64,000 nt of DNA from Novosphingobium kaempferiae. Lineage in GTDB: Bacteria; Pseudomonadota; Alphaproteobacteria; Sphingomonadales; Sphingomonadaceae. A model generated the notes under the pieces. The model was not told the DNA's origin, did no database searches, and saw only the letters and a list, made by a program, of their open reading frames with translations. Location of the stretch: NCBI RefSeq assembly GCF_021227995.1, contig NZ_CP089301.1:310001-374000 (forward strand), given 5' to 3'. The position numbers and the translations under genes were made by a program. The stretch's first letter is position 1; every line of letters begins with the position of its first letter. This document shows, piece by piece, positions 53,888 through 62,071 of the stretch.

Positions 53888-55104
53888 GCAGGCAGGCCCA
53901 GCAGCAGCCACGCGCTCACCAGCGTCAGCACCACGCCTGCCCAGAGCCCCGGCGTATAACTGTGCCAGGTGTCGTAGATCCACCCGCCCAGCACCGGGCC
54001 AAGGCCCGATCCCGCCGCGATGAGGCTCGCCATCAGGCCGAAGATCGTCCCGAACTGCCGCATTCCGGTATAGGCGGCGGTCAGGAAGCCGACGAGCTGC
54101 AGCTTGGTCCCGCTGGCATAGCCGTTGACGATAAGCGCGCCCACCACCACCCAGACCGGCGCCTGCGGCACCAGCAGCGCCACGAACGTCACGGCGGAGA
54201 TGCCGATGGTCAGCCCGCCCACCCAGCGCGCCGGATAGCGATCAAGCAGGACGCCGGTGACGAGCTTGCCCGCGATCCCCGCCAGCCCCGCAGGCAGCGC
54301 CGCCAGCGCCGCCGTCTGCGCGCTGAAGCCGGAGCCGGTCAGGATGCGGAACTGGTGCACCACCAACCCGATTGTCACCATCAGCACCAGGAAAGTGGAG
54401 CCCGCGATGCGCAGCACCGCCGGATCGCGCAGCGCCTGCCGCACGGTCAGCCCCGGCACGTCGAGCAGCGGCCCCGCACTCGTGCCCTTGGACTCCCGGC
54501 TGATCTCGTACCCGTCGCGCAGCCATAGCAGGCACATCACCACCGCCAGCGATCCCCAGCCGACTGCCAGCCATACGAAGGCCATGCGCCAGCCGTGCAC
54601 GCGGATGAGGTACTCGGTGACGAGCGGCGTGAACGCCTGCGCCAGCGCCGCGCCCGACAGCACCAGCCCCAGCGCGACGCCGCGCCCAGAAGTGAAGGTG
54701 CTGTTGGCGGAGGCCGTCCACACCGTCGACTTGGTCATCAGCGCCGCCAGCGAATAGGCCGTCCAGACTGCGAACCACTGCCACACCGACCCGTCGAGCA
54801 GGCTGAGCGCGGCCATGACCAGCCCCATCAGCACCAGCCCCGGGATCGCCAGCCGGCGGACGCCCCACTTGTCGATGAACACCCCGAACAGCGGCGAGAA
54901 CAGGAACGTCAGCAGCGCCACGATCGACACGCCGGAGGACGCCAGCGTGATGCTCCAGCCGAATTCGCGGCTGATCGGGCCGATGAAAAGCCCGGTCGCG
55001 GCGGTCATCACGGAGGTGAACGAGAAGCCGATGGCCGCCGCCAGCACCATGCGCCAGTGCCGCGCGAACTCCTGCATCGCGGTCAGCTTCACTTCGCTTC
55101 CCAA
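53824..55104 (-). CDS. Major facilitator superfamily transporter
   Basis: This 426-residue transporter has twelve predicted membrane helices, with motifs SPLFGVFIDKWGVRR between helices 2 and 3 and GPVLGGWIYD in the C-terminal half. It resembles carboxylate/aromatic acid or oxalate-formate type members. The start is TTG 55104 because GGAGG lies eight bases upstream; ATG 55077 would shorten it by nine residues. It may carry the small acid released by the neighbouring pathway, but this is inferred. Confidence 0.88.
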   Translation of the reverse strand: MGSEVKLTAMQEFARHWRMVLAAAIGFSFTSVMTAATGLFIGPISREFGWSITLASSGVSIVALLTFLFSPLFGVFIDKWGVRRLAIPGLVLMGLVMAALSLLDGSVWQWFAVWTAYSLAALMTKSTVWTASANSTFTSGRGVALGLVLSGAALAQAFTPLVTEYLIRVHGWRMAFVWLAVGWGSLAVVMCLLWLRDGYEISRESKGTSAGPLLDVPGLTVRQALRDPAVLRIAGSTFLVLMVTIGLVVHQFRILTGSGFSAQTAALAALPAGLAGIAGKLVTGVLLDRYPARWVGGLTIGISAVTFVALLVPQAPVWVVVGALIVNGYASGTKLQLVGFLTAAYTGMRQFGTIFGLMASLIAAGSGLGPVLGGWIYDTWHSYTPGLWAGVVLTLVSAWLLLGLPAYPKWDEARSTSSPSNETGGA

Positions 55105-55224
55105 GATCCTTGCCTCCCGTGCGCACCCGATTTTCCGGTGTCGGAGCGGACTGTGCCTATCGACAGGGGCGCGAGCAAACCATCACGCCTCGACGCCGCG
55201 CCCGCGATGTTTGGCGCGATGCTT

Positions 55225-55710
55225 TCAGAGCACCGGCACCCGCTCGCGCAGTTCTTCCAGCGTGAAGCCGTTGGCGGGGGCGCACTGCTGCACCTCGATC
55301 ACGTTGCCCTCCGGGTCGTAGCCGTAGAGCGTCTTCACATGCCCCACGTCCACGAAATCGCGCTCGTTGAAGGTCATGCCGCAGGCTTTCAGATGGGCGA
55401 TGTCGCGCGCGATGTCGGTCACGTCGATGCAGAAGTGCGTGTAGCCCCGGTCGTTGGGCCGCAGCGGCCGGTCGAGGTCGGAAGGCGGCGCGGCATATTC
55501 GAACATCTCGATGTAGCAGCTTCCCGCGCGCAGCATGCAGCCCTTGGCCGCGGAGCCCGGCAGGTCGACGATGTGGTCCATCACCGGCTCGTCGGCCCAG
55601 CCGAAGCCGTCTTCGTCCACCGGCTCGAAGCCAAGCGCATCGCAGTAGAAGCGCTTCATCCGCGCGAGATCGCGGCAGTTCATGCCGATGTGGTGGATGC
55701 CGCGGATCAT
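55225..55710 (-). CDS. VOC family protein (glyoxalase/dioxygenase fold)
   Basis: This 161-residue VOC protein has the metal-ligand pattern: His in IHHIGMN, His in GYTHFCID and Glu in NVIEVQQC. Two beta-alpha-beta-beta-beta units are seen. The reaction could be ring cleavage, epimerisation or lyase; its sequence is like lactoylglutathione-lyase/catechol type proteins. ATG 55710 has GGGAGAG upstream. It lies 120 bases after the MFS gene on the same strand and could be co-transcribed. Confidence 0.85.
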   Translation of the reverse strand: MIRGIHHIGMNCRDLARMKRFYCDALGFEPVDEDGFGWADEPVMDHIVDLPGSAAKGCMLRAGSCYIEMFEYAAPPSDLDRPLRPNDRGYTHFCIDVTDIARDIAHLKACGMTFNERDFVDVGHVKTLYGYDPEGNVIEVQQCAPANGFTLEELRERVPVL

Positions 55711-55896
55711 GGCGCTCTCCCTGCCCTTTTCACCCGAGACTATCCGCAGGGCGGAGGGAAGTGACAACGCCGGATGCTTGACCCCACCGGAGCAGCCCCT
55801 CTTTTTGGATAGGCAGTTCCGTTAGTTCACTTTTTACCATAAGAGATTAAGCCGTTGTGGATCCATTGGCGGGTGGATCGCGCAAGGGGGCCAGAC

Positions 55897-56808
55897 TTGT
55901 ACCTTCAGACCGACCGGCATCGATCCGCAATACGGCCGCTCACCGACGGTCGCCTCGTCTCGCAGGCCGCCGCGCTGGTCGGCCTCAGCGCGTGGAGTTG
56001 CGACCTCGCGACCGAGCAGCTCGAATGGTCGGACGGCGTCTTCGACATCTTCGGCCTGCCACAGGACACCCATTTCGAACGCCGCGACACCGTTGCGCTC
56101 TACTGCGAGGAATCGCGCGACATCATGCTGCGCCTGCGCGCGCAGGCGATCGAGGCGGGCTCCGGCTTCTCGATGGAAGCGCAGATCCGCCAGCCCGGCG
56201 GCGAACTGCGCTGGCTGCGGCTGGCGGCCAATACCTGCGTCGAGAACGGCCGCGCGGTGCAGCTCTACGGCATGAAGCAGGACATCACGCTGGAGCGCCT
56301 GCGCTGGGACGAGTTGCGGCGGCTGGCGGAGAACGACCCGCTCACCGGCCTCGGCAACCGCGCGCGCTTCCAGTCCGAATTCCTCGACCTGCCCGCCGGG
56401 TCGGAACGGCTGGCGCGGATCGGCGCGCTGGCGGTGTTCGACCTCAACGGGTTCAAGGGCATCAACGACCGCTGGGGCCACGCCGCCGGAGACGCCTGCA
56501 TCGCCCGCTTCGGCGAACGCCTCGCCAGCGCCTTCCCCGCCGCCCGCCTGATCGCCCGCATCGGCGGCGACGAGTTTGCGATGCTGCTCCCTTCGAGCGT
56601 TCCGGCGCCCGCGCTGGAGGCTGGCTTGCGGCGGCGCTTGAATGGCCTCGTCACCCGCGTGGAATGGCGGGGAACGCTGATCCCCATCGGCGTCAGCGCC
56701 GGACTGGCCTTTGCTGGCGGTACACCGGAAGAGACTTTCGCGGCGGCCGATGCGGCGCTCTACGCGGCCAAGCGCAGCGGACGGAACGTACTGCGCGTGG
56801 CGGCTTGA
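55897..56808 (+). CDS. PAS-GGDEF diguanylate cyclase
   Basis: This soluble protein has an N-terminal PAS domain (residues about 20-130, with LSAWSCDLATEQLEWSDGVF and the PAC segment GGELRWLRLAAN) and a GGDEF domain with an intact GGDEF at 223-227. It should make cyclic-di-GMP in response to a signal. No RxxD inhibitory site is at the expected position. TTG 55897 is used because AAGGGGG lies six bases before it; the upstream alternative TTG 55855 lacks a site. It may feed the PilZ protein at 21180. Confidence 0.88.
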   Translation: MYLQTDRHRSAIRPLTDGRLVSQAAALVGLSAWSCDLATEQLEWSDGVFDIFGLPQDTHFERRDTVALYCEESRDIMLRLRAQAIEAGSGFSMEAQIRQPGGELRWLRLAANTCVENGRAVQLYGMKQDITLERLRWDELRRLAENDPLTGLGNRARFQSEFLDLPAGSERLARIGALAVFDLNGFKGINDRWGHAAGDACIARFGERLASAFPAARLIARIGGDEFAMLLPSSVPAPALEAGLRRRLNGLVTRVEWRGTLIPIGVSAGLAFAGGTPEETFAAADAALYAAKRSGRNVLRVAA

Positions 56809-56820
56809 GTCCTACTCCTC

Positions 56821-56897
56821 TCGTCATTGCGAGCGTAGCGAAGCAATCCATCGTCGGGCCGTGGCGCTGGATTGCTTCGCTACGCTCGCAATGACGA
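56821..56897. repeat. Inverted repeat, family A copy 8 (T/A variant)
   Basis: The arms match copy 7, with GCGAGCGTAGCGAAG on the left and CTTCGCTACGCTCGC on the right. It follows the PAS-GGDEF gene. Confidence 0.9.
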
Positions 56898-56913
56898 AAC
56901 AAGATTTGAAATC

Positions 56914-56989
56914 CGCTCAGGCTGAGCTTGTCGAAGCCCCCGAGACTGGGCGCTACGCCGCCGGGGCTTCGACAAGCTCAGCCTGAGCG
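56914..56989. repeat. Long inverted repeat, family D
   Basis: Two perfect 27-base arms (56914-56940 and 56963-56989) contain CGCTCAGGCTGAGCTTGTCG and its complement, with 22 unrelated bases between. A single related arm lies near 37486-37511. It sits just before the 3' end of the facing SDR gene. Confidence 0.9.
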
Positions 56990-57004
56990 CGAACCAGTGG
57001 AGAC

Positions 57005-57787
57005 TTACACCCCCACCGGCTCCACCCAGGTCGTGCGCGTGACCCTCGGCGAGAGGTATTTCGTCGCCGTCCAGCCGCCGTCGACGACGATGGACTGACC
57101 GTTTATCATCTCACTCCCCGGCAGGCACAGGAAGGCGATGACGGAGGCCACGTCCTCCGGCTGGGCGAGGCGCGGATAGGGCGTGGTCTCGACGTTGTTG
57201 CGCTTGAAGCCTTCGTCCTCGAAGCGGTGGCGCACCATGTCGGTCATGGTGACGCCCGGCGCCACGCAGTTGGAGCGGATGCCGCGCGGGCCGTATTCGC
57301 AGGCCATATGCTCGGTCAGCGACTTGAGGCCGCCCTTCGCCGCCGAATAGGCCCCGCCACGCCGTCCGCCGATATGCGCGAAAGTGCTGGTCACGTTGAC
57401 CACGCTCGCCCCTTCGCCAAGGTGCGGGATGACGTCGCGGCACAGGCGGAACGGGGCGACGAGCATGATGTCGAGGAAGCCGTCCAGCGTCTCGTCGTCG
57501 GTCTCATCGAGCGGCTTGGGGCTACCGACGCCCGCGTTGTTGACCAGCGCGTCTATCCGCCCGAACTTCGCCAGCGCCTGCTCGACGATGGCCTTCGGAG
57601 CCGCCGGGTCGGTCACGTCGGCGCTGATGGCGAGGACGTGGTCGGGATTGCCGATCTCGGCCTCCAGCGTCGCCAGCTTGTCCCTGCTGCGCCCGACGCC
57701 GACGATCGCGAAGCCTTCTGCGTGCAGGATCTTCGCGGTTTCGAGGCCGATGCCGCTGCCCGCGCCGGTGATGATCGCTACCTTCAC
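57005..57787 (-). CDS. SDR family oxidoreductase
   Basis: This 260-residue SDR has TGAGSGIGLET, NNAGVGS, a Ser in NVTSTFA and YSAAK. An Arg in VGRSRD suggests NADP. The C-terminal ATKYLSPRVTRTTWV is an extended tail. GTG 57787 is used because GGAGGA lies upstream. It is divergent from the CaiB gene at 57934, with a 14-base perfect palindrome between them, so both are likely under common control. Confidence 0.9.
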   Translation of the reverse strand: MKVAIITGAGSGIGLETAKILHAEGFAIVGVGRSRDKLATLEAEIGNPDHVLAISADVTDPAAPKAIVEQALAKFGRIDALVNNAGVGSPKPLDETDDETLDGFLDIMLVAPFRLCRDVIPHLGEGASVVNVTSTFAHIGGRRGGAYSAAKGGLKSLTEHMACEYGPRGIRSNCVAPGVTMTDMVRHRFEDEGFKRNNVETTPYPRLAQPEDVASVIAFLCLPGSEMINGQSIVVDGGWTATKYLSPRVTRTTWVEPVGV

Positions 57788-57844
57788 TTCGCCTGTCCTC
57801 CCACGTTCTGGCCCCGTGTTAGCGGGCGCCCTGCGGAGCGTCGA

Positions 57845-57858
57845 ACCGCCCGGGCGGT
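57845..57858. promoter_or_regulatory. 14-base perfect palindrome between divergent SDR and CaiB genes
   Basis: ACCGCCCGGGCGGT is fully palindromic. It overlaps the left edge of the 18-base motif at 57852-57869 that is shared with 49774. In GC-rich DNA such palindromes arise by chance, so its role as an operator is uncertain. Confidence 0.35.
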
Positions 57859-57869
57859 ATTGCCGGCGC
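57852..57869 (+). promoter_or_regulatory. 18-base motif shared with the region upstream of 49839
   Basis: This is the second copy of GGGCGGTATTG-[AC]-CGGCGC, with one difference from 49774-49791. CACAC and CGGGA also follow here. Its start is 65 bases downstream. It may mark co-regulated catabolic transcripts. Confidence 0.45.
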
Positions 57870-57933
57870 GCGCCTTGCCCACACGTTCGGGAGGGGTAGG
57901 CAGAAGGCTCAATCGAACGAGCGACAAGGCACC

Positions 57934-59175
57934 ATGAGCACTCCCAAAGCTGCCCTCGAAGGCATCCGCGTCATCGACATGAGCCGCGTCTTCGCCGCCC
58001 CGGTAGGCGCGCAGATCCTCGGCGATCTCGGCGCGGACGTCATCAAGATCGAGCGCCCCGGCGTGGGCGACGACGGGCGCGGTTACGGCTTTTCATGGGT
58101 GCCCGGAAAGGACGGGATCGAGACGCGGCATTCCAGCTTCTTCACCGTCTCCAACCGCAACAAGCGCTCGATCACGCTCAACCATTCGAAGGCGGAGGGG
58201 CAGGCGATCCTGCGCGATCTGGTGAAGACCGCAGACGTGCTGATCGAGAACTACAAGGTCGGCGATCTCAAGCGCTTCGGCCTCGATTACGACAGCCTGC
58301 GGGAGATCAATCCGGGCCTTATCTACTGCTCGGTGACGGGCTTCGGACAGACCGGGCCGATGGCCGCGCTGCCGGGCTATGACGGGCTGTTCCAGGCGAC
58401 CGGGGGCATGATGGCGGTGACCGGGATTCCCGAGGGGCAGCCGGGCTCCGGGCCGCTCAAGACCGGGCCGAGCCTCGTCGACTTCGTGACCGGGCACAAT
58501 ACCGCGCTCGCCATCCTCGGCGCGCTGATGCACCGCACCCGCACCGGCGAGGGGCAGTACATCGACATCGCCCTGCTCGACAGCTCGGTGGCGATGGTGA
58601 GCCACATCATGCAGGACTATCTCATCAGCGGAAACGCCCCGCCGCGCCTCGGTAACGGGGGCAACGGCGGCGGTCCGGCGGACCTGATCCACTGCGCCGA
58701 CGGCATCATCTACCTGACCGCCGGGACCGACGAGCACTGGCGCCGCCTGACGGTGCTGATGGAGCAGCCCGAACTCAACACCGACCCGCGCTTCGACAGC
58801 AACCTCAAGCGCGGCAAGACCAACCGGGCCGAGCTGATGGAGATCATCAACGGCTGGAGCGGCCGCTTCCCGGTGGCGGAAGTGCAGGCCATGCTCGACG
58901 GAGTGGGCATTCCGGCGGCGCGCTACAACGAACTGGACCAGGTCTGGGAAGACCCGCAGGTGCAGCATCGCGGCCTACGCGCGACGACGCCGCACGCCTT
59001 TGCCGAAAGCGGCTCGGTGGACCTCATCGCCAGCCCGCTCGCGAAAATGTCCGCCAGCCCCGCGACGATCCGCATGGCCCCGCCGATGCTGGGGGAGCAC
59101 ACCGACGCGGTACTGTCCGAACTCGGCTACGACGAGGCGCAGATCGCGGCGCTGCGCGAAGCGAAAGTGGTCTGA
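57934..59175 (+). CDS. CaiB/BaiF-type CoA transferase
   Basis: This 413-residue class III CoA transferase has GAQILGDLGADVIKIERPG, the likely catalytic Asp in SLVDFVTG, and RTGEGQYIDIALLDSSVAM. It is close to the general CaiB/BaiF consensus. ATG 57934 follows AAGG. It stands alone, opposite the SDR at 57005, and is followed by the second TonB receptor gene about 300 bases later. It may activate a pathway acid, like the pair at 46429. Confidence 0.92.
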   Translation: MSTPKAALEGIRVIDMSRVFAAPVGAQILGDLGADVIKIERPGVGDDGRGYGFSWVPGKDGIETRHSSFFTVSNRNKRSITLNHSKAEGQAILRDLVKTADVLIENYKVGDLKRFGLDYDSLREINPGLIYCSVTGFGQTGPMAALPGYDGLFQATGGMMAVTGIPEGQPGSGPLKTGPSLVDFVTGHNTALAILGALMHRTRTGEGQYIDIALLDSSVAMVSHIMQDYLISGNAPPRLGNGGNGGGPADLIHCADGIIYLTAGTDEHWRRLTVLMEQPELNTDPRFDSNLKRGKTNRAELMEIINGWSGRFPVAEVQAMLDGVGIPAARYNELDQVWEDPQVQHRGLRATTPHAFAESGSVDLIASPLAKMSASPATIRMAPPMLGEHTDAVLSELGYDEAQIAALREAKVV

Positions 59176-59479
59176 GGACCGGTCCGACCACCCCCATCCT
59201 CCGGCTCGAACGGGCGTCCCCATACGGGGACATCCGGCTCACAATTCCCCCCTGCGATATGATGTATCAATCCGTCCGGCACCCGGACGGATCATGAAAC
59301 CGCGTCAAAACAACGTGTTGTATTCACCTCCCTGACCAATCCGCGCTTCGGTTCGACCAGTTCCCGCCGCACCGATCCTCTTGCCCGGCAACAATCGGGC
59401 AATACGATATAGCGAGAACGGCGTTTCCAAGACGACTCAGATCGTTGTGGATGGGAAGCGTCGTCCGGGAGAGAACACC
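59176..59479. promoter_or_regulatory. 304-base upstream region of the TonB receptor, with three hairpins or palindromes
   Basis: No gene is seen here. GTCCCC-ATAC-GGGGAC lies at 59216-59231, TCCGTCCGG-CAC-CCGGACGGA at 59271-59291 with perfect 9-base arms, and ACAAC-GT-GTTGT at 59310-59321. None has a T-run, so operator or regulatory RNA roles are more likely than termination, though the first could end the CaiB transcript. Confidence 0.45.
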
Positions 59480-62029
59480 ATGAAGACGATGCACCTGCGT
59501 GCCGTGCTCTGCGCCACCACCGCGCTCACTTTCGCAACGCCCGCCCTCGCCCAGAGCGATCCCCAGCCCAGGCCTCAGTCCGCGCAGCCGGTGATCGGCG
59601 CCAACGACATCGTCGTCACCGCCCGCCGCGCCGAGGAGCGCCTGCAGGACGTGCCGATCTCGATCACGGTGTTCAACCAGGAGCAGCTCTCGCAGCGCAA
59701 CGTCGTCAATGCCAACGACCTTGCGACCTACACCCCCTCGCTGTCGTCCAACACCAACTTCGGCACCGAAAACACGACCTTCGCGATCCGCGGCTTCGCG
59801 CAGGACATCGGCACCCTGCCCTCGGTCGGCACCTACTTCGCCGAAGTCGTGACGCCGCGCGGTGCTTCCAACGGCCTGCCGACCGGCGACGGCGTGCTGC
59901 CGGGCAGCTTCTTCGACCTCCAGAACGTGCAGGTGCTGAAGGGCCCACAAGGCACGCTGTTCGGCCGCAACACCACCGGCGGCGCGGTGCTGCTGGTCCC
60001 GCAGCGCCCGACCGACGTGCTCGAAGGCTATGTCGAGGGCTCCATCGGCAACTACGACATGCGCCGCGTGCAGGCCGCGATCAACGTGCCGCTGTCGGAC
60101 ACCTTCAAGGTCCGCCTCTCCGGCGACCGCATGGTGCGCGACGGCTACCTCAAGAACCAGAGCGGCATCGGCCCGAAGGACTTCAACGACGTCGACTACA
60201 CTTCGCTGCGCCTCAGCGTCGTCGCCGACCTGACGCCGGACCTCGAGAACTACCTCGTCGCCTCGTACATCCATTCGGACACGCGCGGGCCGATCACCAA
60301 GCTGGTCGCGGTCGATCCGAGCGAGGGCCTCGGCGGCCTGTTCGCGGGGCAGCTCGCCCGGCAGGGGACGGGCTTCTACAACGTCATCAACCCGCTCGAC
60401 GAATCGTACTCGAAGATCACCCAGTGGCAGGTCATCAACACCACCACCTGGCGCGCGTCCGACACGCTGACGGTCAAGAACATCGCCAGCTACGCCGAAT
60501 ACAAGCAGACCCTGAACGCGCCCGAGTTCGGCGTCATGGCGACGATCGACTTCAACGCGCTGACCGGCGGGCAACTACCGATCGGCTCCTACAATGTGCC
60601 CTTCACGCAGATCTCGCCGCCGCCCGGGCTGAAGACCGCGGACCAGTACACCTTCACCGACGAGATCCAGCTTCAGGGCAAGTCGAGCGACGGCAAGCTC
60701 AACTGGCAGGTCGGCGGCTATGCCGAGATCAGCCGTCCGCTCGGCACGGCGGGCAGCCAGTCGCCGTTCCTCGCGTCCTGCACCGATCAGGGCGCGAACT
60801 TCCAGTGCAACGACCCGATCGGCTTCCTGAGCTACCTCGGCGCGATCAGCGCGGGCGCGAACCCGGCGACGCTGCCGCCGATCCATGTCGGCTCGGTGAA
60901 CTACACGGTGGGCCGCACCTACTTCCAGGACTTCGGCCTCTACGCGCAGGCGACTTATGCGCTGACCGAAAAGCTCAAGCTGACCGGCGGCATCCGCTAC
61001 ACCTGGGACAAGCAGCGCAACACCAGCCTGCGCCAGACCTACACGCTGGCCTACCCGCCCGCCTATGGCCCGTTCCCCAGCCTGCCCGGCGCGCCGAACC
61101 CGCGCTGCACCGACCCGACCTCGGTGGCGAGCGGCTGCGTGGCGACGCTGAACCAGAACTCGAACAAGCCGACCTGGCTGATCGACCTCGACTACAACTT
61201 CACCCCCGATGCGATGGCCTATGCCAAGTACGCGCGCGGCTATCGCGCCGCCACCATCGCCCCCAACGTCGCCGCGCCGCTCAACCTCGTCGGGCCGGAG
61301 CGGGTGGACAGCTACGAGATCGGCTTCAAGAGCAGCTTCCACGGCGCGATCCCGGCGACGCTGAACCTTGCGGCGTTCTACAACGATTTCCAGAACCAGC
61401 AGCTGCAGGTGGGCTTCAACGCCGTGCAGGGTAGCGGGCAGGCCTCCACCGCCGCGCCGGTCAATGCCGGCAAGTCGGAGATCTACGGGCTTGAGGCGGA
61501 AGCGTCGATCAACCCCTTCGCCGGGCTGACGCTCTCGGGCAGCTACACGTACCTCCATACCGAGATCAAATCGGTGCCCGAGGCGCTGCTGACTTATTCG
61601 GACCCCAACTTCACGCTGGCGGCGCCGTTCGAGGTGGGCGATCCCGAAGTGCTCTCGCCCAAGCACAAGTTCACCATCTCCGGCCGCTACACCCTGCCGC
61701 TCGACGACAGCATCGGCCGCATCTCGTTCGGGGCGGACTACACCTATCGCACCAAGATGCTGGTGAACTACATCGACCGCGAGAACCCCAATCCCGCGAT
61801 CGCCGCGTTCAGCACCCTGCCTTCGCTTGGCCTGCTGAACCTCAACTTCGGATGGGAGGGGATCGCCGGTTCGCCGGTGGACCTGACCCTGTTCGCGACC
61901 AACGTGACCAAGGAGAAGTACTATACCTTCGCCGCCGGTCTGGGCTCACCGGAAGTCGGGTTCGAAACCGCCTCGGTCGGCGAGCCGCGCATGTACGGCC
62001 TGCGGCTGAAGGTGAATTTCGGGGGGTGA
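59480..62029 (+). CDS. TonB-dependent outer-membrane receptor
   Basis: This 849-residue receptor has a signal peptide (cleavage after ALA near residue 24), a TonB-box-like segment (NDIVVTARRAEERLQDVP), a plug with DLQNVQVLKGPQGTLFGRNT and a C-terminal barrel. The sequence is distinct from the receptor at 37636 outside shared motifs. ATG 59480 is preceded by GGGAGAG. It should import a ligand of the catabolic region. It converges with the enoyl-CoA hydratase across a 12-bp hairpin. Confidence 0.95.
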   Translation: MKTMHLRAVLCATTALTFATPALAQSDPQPRPQSAQPVIGANDIVVTARRAEERLQDVPISITVFNQEQLSQRNVVNANDLATYTPSLSSNTNFGTENTTFAIRGFAQDIGTLPSVGTYFAEVVTPRGASNGLPTGDGVLPGSFFDLQNVQVLKGPQGTLFGRNTTGGAVLLVPQRPTDVLEGYVEGSIGNYDMRRVQAAINVPLSDTFKVRLSGDRMVRDGYLKNQSGIGPKDFNDVDYTSLRLSVVADLTPDLENYLVASYIHSDTRGPITKLVAVDPSEGLGGLFAGQLARQGTGFYNVINPLDESYSKITQWQVINTTTWRASDTLTVKNIASYAEYKQTLNAPEFGVMATIDFNALTGGQLPIGSYNVPFTQISPPPGLKTADQYTFTDEIQLQGKSSDGKLNWQVGGYAEISRPLGTAGSQSPFLASCTDQGANFQCNDPIGFLSYLGAISAGANPATLPPIHVGSVNYTVGRTYFQDFGLYAQATYALTEKLKLTGGIRYTWDKQRNTSLRQTYTLAYPPAYGPFPSLPGAPNPRCTDPTSVASGCVATLNQNSNKPTWLIDLDYNFTPDAMAYAKYARGYRAATIAPNVAAPLNLVGPERVDSYEIGFKSSFHGAIPATLNLAAFYNDFQNQQLQVGFNAVQGSGQASTAAPVNAGKSEIYGLEAEASINPFAGLTLSGSYTYLHTEIKSVPEALLTYSDPNFTLAAPFEVGDPEVLSPKHKFTISGRYTLPLDDSIGRISFGADYTYRTKMLVNYIDRENPNPAIAAFSTLPSLGLLNLNFGWEGIAGSPVDLTLFATNVTKEKYYTFAAGLGSPEVGFETASVGEPRMYGLRLKVNFGG

Positions 62030-62035
62030 GTCTGT

Positions 62036-62064
62036 CGTCGTCCCGGGCCCGCCCCGGGACGACG
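62036..62064. terminator. Perfect 12-bp hairpin between convergent genes
   Basis: CGTCGTCCCGGG and its complement flank a five-base loop (CCCGC). The hairpin lies between the stop of the TonB receptor and the stop of the enoyl-CoA hydratase, so it could end both transcripts. A T-run is absent on either side, so it may instead be a repeat of the CCCGG type (compare 29451). Confidence 0.45.
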
Positions 62065-62071
62065 TATTCCC

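Noticed and set aside
53632..54528. Rightward frame of 298 codons opposite the MFS transporter
   Set aside because: It is Arg/His/Gln-rich and shows no hydrophobic pattern or domain, while the leftward frame is a clear 12-helix transporter.
9524..56897. The regularly recurring family A repeats as a CRISPR array
   Set aside because: The copies are scattered kilobases apart and are inverted pairs, not short direct repeats with uniform spacers; no cas genes are present.
59324..60574. Leftward frame of 416 codons opposite the start of the TonB receptor
   Set aside because: It is an antisense shadow; the rightward strand has a signal peptide, TonB box and plug motifs.
62036..62064. A confident Rho-independent terminator
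   Set aside because: The stem is strong, but no T-run follows on either strand, so it is kept only as a low-confidence terminator.
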